Assembly (NCBI GenBank): GCA_021805985.1
Contig: JAJZDN010000014.1
Span: 16,402 to 80,401 of the forward strand
Reading direction: 5' to 3'
Origin: Planctomycetota bacterium
GTDB lineage: Bacteria; Planctomycetota; Phycisphaerae; WQYP01
DNA: 64,000 nt
Under the pieces are notes generated by a model. It worked only from the letters and a program-made list of their open reading frames with translations. It made no database searches and was not told the DNA's origin. How positions within the stretch are numbered: position 1 is the first letter of the stretch; every line of letters starts with the position of its first letter. Both the position numbers and the translations under genes were made by a program. Below, in pieces: positions 61,368 through 64,000 of the stretch.

Positions 61368-61556
61368 ACATTACCCCTGTGATAAACTGCGTAAAGCGCC
61401 CTTCGTGATTTTCTGTGATCCATCGACCTTTTCAGGATCACTTAACTCGGGAAACAACGATCCCCATAGTTGGCATAACGCACCAGCATTCGCGTTGATG
61501 CACTTTACACTAAAGTTTTCTTCTTCGTAATAGTAAAAATGTTATGGGATGTAATA

Positions 61557-61583
61557 TTATGGGCGCTCGACGTTTGCCCATAA
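61557..61583. terminator. perfect hairpin in gap after ketosynthase gene
   Basis: TTATGGGC (61557-61564) pairs with GCCCATAA (61576-61583) around an 11-base loop. It lies 38 bases after the end of the minus-strand ketosynthase gene. No T tract is seen, so termination is possible but not shown. Confidence 0.4.
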
Positions 61584-61620
61584 CGCGCACCTGTGAGGAT
61601 TCAAATTCTGTTTCCCAGGA

Positions 61621-62820
61621 TTACCCCGCCAGAACGCACATGCCGATGTGGCCGCCAAAGCCCTGCCCTACGGTAATGCTGCGTGCCGGCCGCGAAATAC
61701 CCTGGCCCGTTGGCAGCTCGCCATGCTGATGGCACAGTGTTGAAATCACCACGCCTACCAGCCCTGAGGCCCCCAGTGAATGCCCAAGCCAACGTTTATG
61801 GGAAAAAACCGCTGCTTCCGCCCCGCACGCCCGGCCAATGGCTGCTAATTCGACCTGGTCATGCTGCGTGCCTGCAGCATGGGCATGAACAAAGGCGACT
61901 TCCTTGGCCGCCGCACACGCCCTTAGCCCGCGCTCCAGAGAAGTTCCGACGGGGTCAATGGCCAGTAAGTGCGTTCCGTCTGCCAACAGCAGGCAATTCT
62001 CCACTTCCACGCTGCCGCCCTCACCGGCCTGAAGACACACCGCCGCGGCCGCCTCACTCATAAAAAAGCCACTGCCGGACGCATTAAAAGGCCGGCAGTG
62101 CCGATGGCCGCTTTCATCGGGCGGTGCAAAAACTCCCAAATTTTCAAAACTATGTTCAAACAACGGATGAATCGAAGCATCCGCTGCGACGATAATCGCC
62201 CGCTTAAATTCGCCCCGACTAATTCCATGGCACGCCCGGTGCATGGCCACCAATGATCCGGCACATGCCGCAACATGGGTTTGCACTGGTCCACCGGGAT
62301 TTATCATGTTTGTCAGCACCGTTTGCAACGCCGCCGGCCCCAACGCTATATGCCACGCAAGACTTTCGGATAGTTGCCCGCCGCCATGCTGCACCGCGCA
62401 CGCCTCCAGCAGTCGCAAAATTGGCCCCTTGCTGGTGGCGACAAACAACGCGGTGTCACCATTGGCGCAGATGTCGGCAGTCCACCGGGCTTGGGTTAAA
62501 GCTTGCAGGCATGCCATAATTCCAAGTTCAATGGAACGGTCAAGTTGATCCATGGGGGGAAGCGTGCAGCGCGGGGTCAGGCAATCCACGCGTTGGGCAA
62601 TGGAATTCCCCGGCCATTCAGCGTGTTGGCTGTGATACGGGAAACCCAGTGCGCCAGCATCCGCACGAGCCTGCGTGCGAAGGCGCAATATTACTTCCGG
62701 AGAAATTATGCCCCGATCTGCCAACTGCTGATCGGCTCGGATAGCCGCCCACAACATTTCCGGCGTATGCCCCAGCGGTGTCACCGCAGCCATGGATTGA
62801 ATACCAACACGCGTCTTCAC
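61621..62820 (-). CDS. beta-ketoacyl synthase (thiolase-fold) protein, stand-alone
   Basis: 399 residues. KS triad is complete: Cys in 'THVAACAGSLVAMHRACH', His in 'AFVHAHAAGTQHDQVE', and His in 'SHKRWLGHSLGASGLVG'. 'RPFNASGSGFFMSEAAAAVC' is the usual middle region. It condenses acyl chains with malonyl units, in fatty acid or polyketide synthesis. No acyl carrier, reductase or chain-length partner is nearby. GTG 62820 fits the family start ('VGIQSMAAVTPLG') but lacks a ribosome site. Confidence 0.88.
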   Translation of the reverse strand: MKTRVGIQSMAAVTPLGHTPEMLWAAIRADQQLADRGIISPEVILRLRTQARADAGALGFPYHSQHAEWPGNSIAQRVDCLTPRCTLPPMDQLDRSIELGIMACLQALTQARWTADICANGDTALFVATSKGPILRLLEACAVQHGGGQLSESLAWHIALGPAALQTVLTNMINPGGPVQTHVAACAGSLVAMHRACHGISRGEFKRAIIVAADASIHPLFEHSFENLGVFAPPDESGHRHCRPFNASGSGFFMSEAAAAVCLQAGEGGSVEVENCLLLADGTHLLAIDPVGTSLERGLRACAAAKEVAFVHAHAAGTQHDQVELAAIGRACGAEAAVFSHKRWLGHSLGASGLVGVVISTLCHQHGELPTGQGISRPARSITVGQGFGGHIGMCVLAG

Positions 62821-63046
62821 AGGGGGCTAAAGATAGTTGTACGGCCTGTAGCCCGCAAGTGCCGCCCGTTATTCCATATTATGCATCGGCCGGAGATTGC
62901 CGATTAAGCATCAAACGCCCGCGCGAAAAAACTTTGCCGCCGCCCGGGCAAACGGGGATTTCAAATTCGCGGCATCAGTTGGCTACGGCACGATTTTGGA
63001 GGGCTGGGGCGGGCGGTTGCGGCGCGGTTTTGCGGGGCTGGCGGCA

Positions 63047-63607
63047 TTACATCAGGAAAACAGCCGCGGCCACAACACTGTTCCACAGGCCTTTTTTGTC
63101 GCCTTCGGCCGTCTGCACGATATTGCGAGTGCGGACGATATTGCCGCTCATGCGGTAAATTTCTTTGCGCTCGTCATAGTTATATTGCGGGTCAAATTCA
63201 ATACCCAGGGTGGTAGCCAGCATGGTAGCAGCCATGTCTTCAACATAATCGCCGATTTTTTCTTCCGTCATACCAAAGCCATGATGTTCGCTGATATAGC
63301 CGTATTGATCCCGTATGGGCATCGCCACACCGATGCCGGCGCACAGCAGACGATTGGGTTCATCGCTGCTGGATTCACTGATGACGCCAAAGGCCAGTTG
63401 CCCGGGCGAAAGTTCCCGGATAGCCTCGGCTATAGGGATGATCTTACACCGGGCCGGCAAAATACCTGATACTTGTACAAGATTATATTTCTCAATACCT
63501 GCATGTCTAAATGCGAGTTCCAGGGATTGAGCTTTGTAGCGGTGGCGGCCTACGCCTTTGGTAAAAAACACACGGGTGGGAATCGGCGTTGTCCACGGAT
63601 GCGCCAT
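63047..63607 (-). CDS. pyruvoyl-dependent arginine decarboxylase homologue (PdaD-like)
   Basis: 186 residues. 'RVFFTKGVGRHRYKAQSLEL' N-terminus, 'KYNLVQVSGILPARCKIIPI' and 'LAFGVISESSSDEP', 'VAMPIRDQYGYISEHHGFGM' as in PdaD. In characterised members the pyruvoyl group comes from a Ser-Ser pair; here the equivalent place is Ser47-Gly48. GGAGG lies about 8 bases before ATG 63607. A PLP-type arginine decarboxylase is encoded 4 kb away, so this copy may have another substrate or be inactive. Confidence 0.85.
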   Translation of the reverse strand: MAHPWTTPIPTRVFFTKGVGRHRYKAQSLELAFRHAGIEKYNLVQVSGILPARCKIIPIAEAIRELSPGQLAFGVISESSSDEPNRLLCAGIGVAMPIRDQYGYISEHHGFGMTEEKIGDYVEDMAATMLATTLGIEFDPQYNYDERKEIYRMSGNIVRTRNIVQTAEGDKKGLWNSVVAAAVFLM

Positions 63608-63848
63608 CTGATAGACCTCCAAAATAGAGCGTTATAGCATACCCGCGGAAGCGTCAGGATTCATCTTTTTGCGATTCGGCGGCAGGGAGACAAAATAAAT
63701 AAAATTGAAAAATTTATGTTTTTCAGTTGCATACTGTGAAAAAGTGCTTATTTTATTGATTAATCGTATTGCAGGGACGGATTTATATTCCGGCGGTGGA
63801 ACTCCGGCCGTATCCTGCAATCCTGTCCGCCATAGTAAGGAGATGTTT

Positions 63849-64000
63849 ATGGCCAAGTCCCTCACCAAGTCTCAGACCGCCGCGAAGCTCGCGGAACTGG
63901 TCGCCAAGGAAACCGGCTCCGAAATGACCAAGAAGCAGGCTGTTGCAGCTCTCGACTGCATGGCTCGACATGCTTACAAGGAAGCCAAGAACAAGTTCAC
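63849..64000 (+). CDS. HU-like DNA-binding protein, N-terminal part (cut by window edge)
   Basis: Starts 'MAKSLTKSQTAAKLAELVAK' and 'GSEMTKKQAVAALDCMARHA', 'YKEAKNKF': the helical first half of HU/IHF-type histone-like proteins. AAGGAG lies 6 bases before ATG 63849, which decides against the in-frame ATG at 63843. The DNA-binding arm is beyond the window. Upstream gap 63608-63848 is AT-rich and probably holds the promoter. Confidence 0.85.
   Translation, partial: MAKSLTKSQTAAKLAELVAKETGSEMTKKQAVAALDCMARHAYKEAKNKF

Noticed and set aside
61590..61620. tRNA T-arm-like GAGGATTCAAATTCT
   Set aside because: No matching acceptor, D or anticodon arms could be built upstream.
1..64000. CRISPR array
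   Set aside because: No regularly spaced direct repeats were found; the dispersed palindromes are far apart and irregular.

Overview
The window looks like a chromosomal segment of a planctomycete, most likely of the Phycisphaerae. This is inferred from the mix of genes and has not been tested by search. The pointers are a prepilin-type protein with a 'FTLIELLVVISIIALL' start, a Ser/Thr kinase with a pilus-ATPase-like N-terminal domain, a DUF58 protein followed by a BatA-like membrane protein, UbiA/UbiX/UbiE genes for quinone synthesis, HD-GYP and GGDEF-EAL signalling proteins, and a base composition in the mid 50s % GC by eye. Genes are dense, with frequent ATGA/GTGA overlaps and recognisable GGAG-type ribosome sites.

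Layout. 1-3.7 kb: the end of serS, then a three-gene carbohydrate ABC importer (binding protein and two permeases, no ATPase). 3.9-11.5 kb: a CYTH protein, a FIST sensor, a DUF4870-like protein, deoC, an epimerase, a Ser/Thr kinase, a MauE-thioredoxin fusion and recO. 11.5-12.8 kb: remnants of a phosphate permease operon (pstC, pstA). 12.8-17.8 kb: two lipoproteins, an acyl-CoA-ligase-like enzyme, a membrane protein, thiS and thiG. 17.8-21.7 kb is accessory: a broken RHS tail with a translationally coupled partner gene, a membrane protein, and an ASCH / PIN / small ferredoxin-fold-like trio. 21.9-26.4 kb: ubiE, ubiX and ubiA, interrupted by a TIGR04255 / small protein / PIN trio. 26.4-31.6 kb: a yhcG nuclease gene with its core deleted, dnaB, a possible BECR-fold nuclease paired with a DUF3800 protein, and scraps of hsdM and a transposase. 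31.7-35.8 kb: rsmD, the DUF58 gene and the BatA-like gene.

35.8-43.7 kb carries replication and segregation features. An AT-rich gap holds two DnaA-box matches beside a DciA-like (DUF721) gene. After a secreted protein, an RNase HII-like enzyme, two tandem esterases and an RluA-type enzyme comes parB, with two parS sites directly upstream. 43.7-55.4 kb: a GNAT protein, a Nudix-like protein, an FHA protein, HemW, an AbrB/Doc toxin-antitoxin pair, a site-2 protease with zinc ribbons, an HD-GYP protein, a JAMM protease, a globin-GAF-GAF-GGDEF-EAL protein and a rhodanese. 55.6-64 kb: serA, an ArsR regulator, speA, a phosphatidylserine decarboxylase, a prepilin-like protein, a lone ketosynthase, a pyruvoyl-type arginine decarboxylase homologue and the start of an HU-like gene.

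Two families of dispersed palindromic repeats (four copies each) lie in the intergenic gaps. Most of the unusual material is small mobile or defence-type modules (three PIN- or Doc-type toxin modules, an RHS tail, a BECR/DUF3800 pair, restriction and transposase debris) set among housekeeping genes. No tRNA, rRNA, CRISPR array or intact insertion sequence was recognised.
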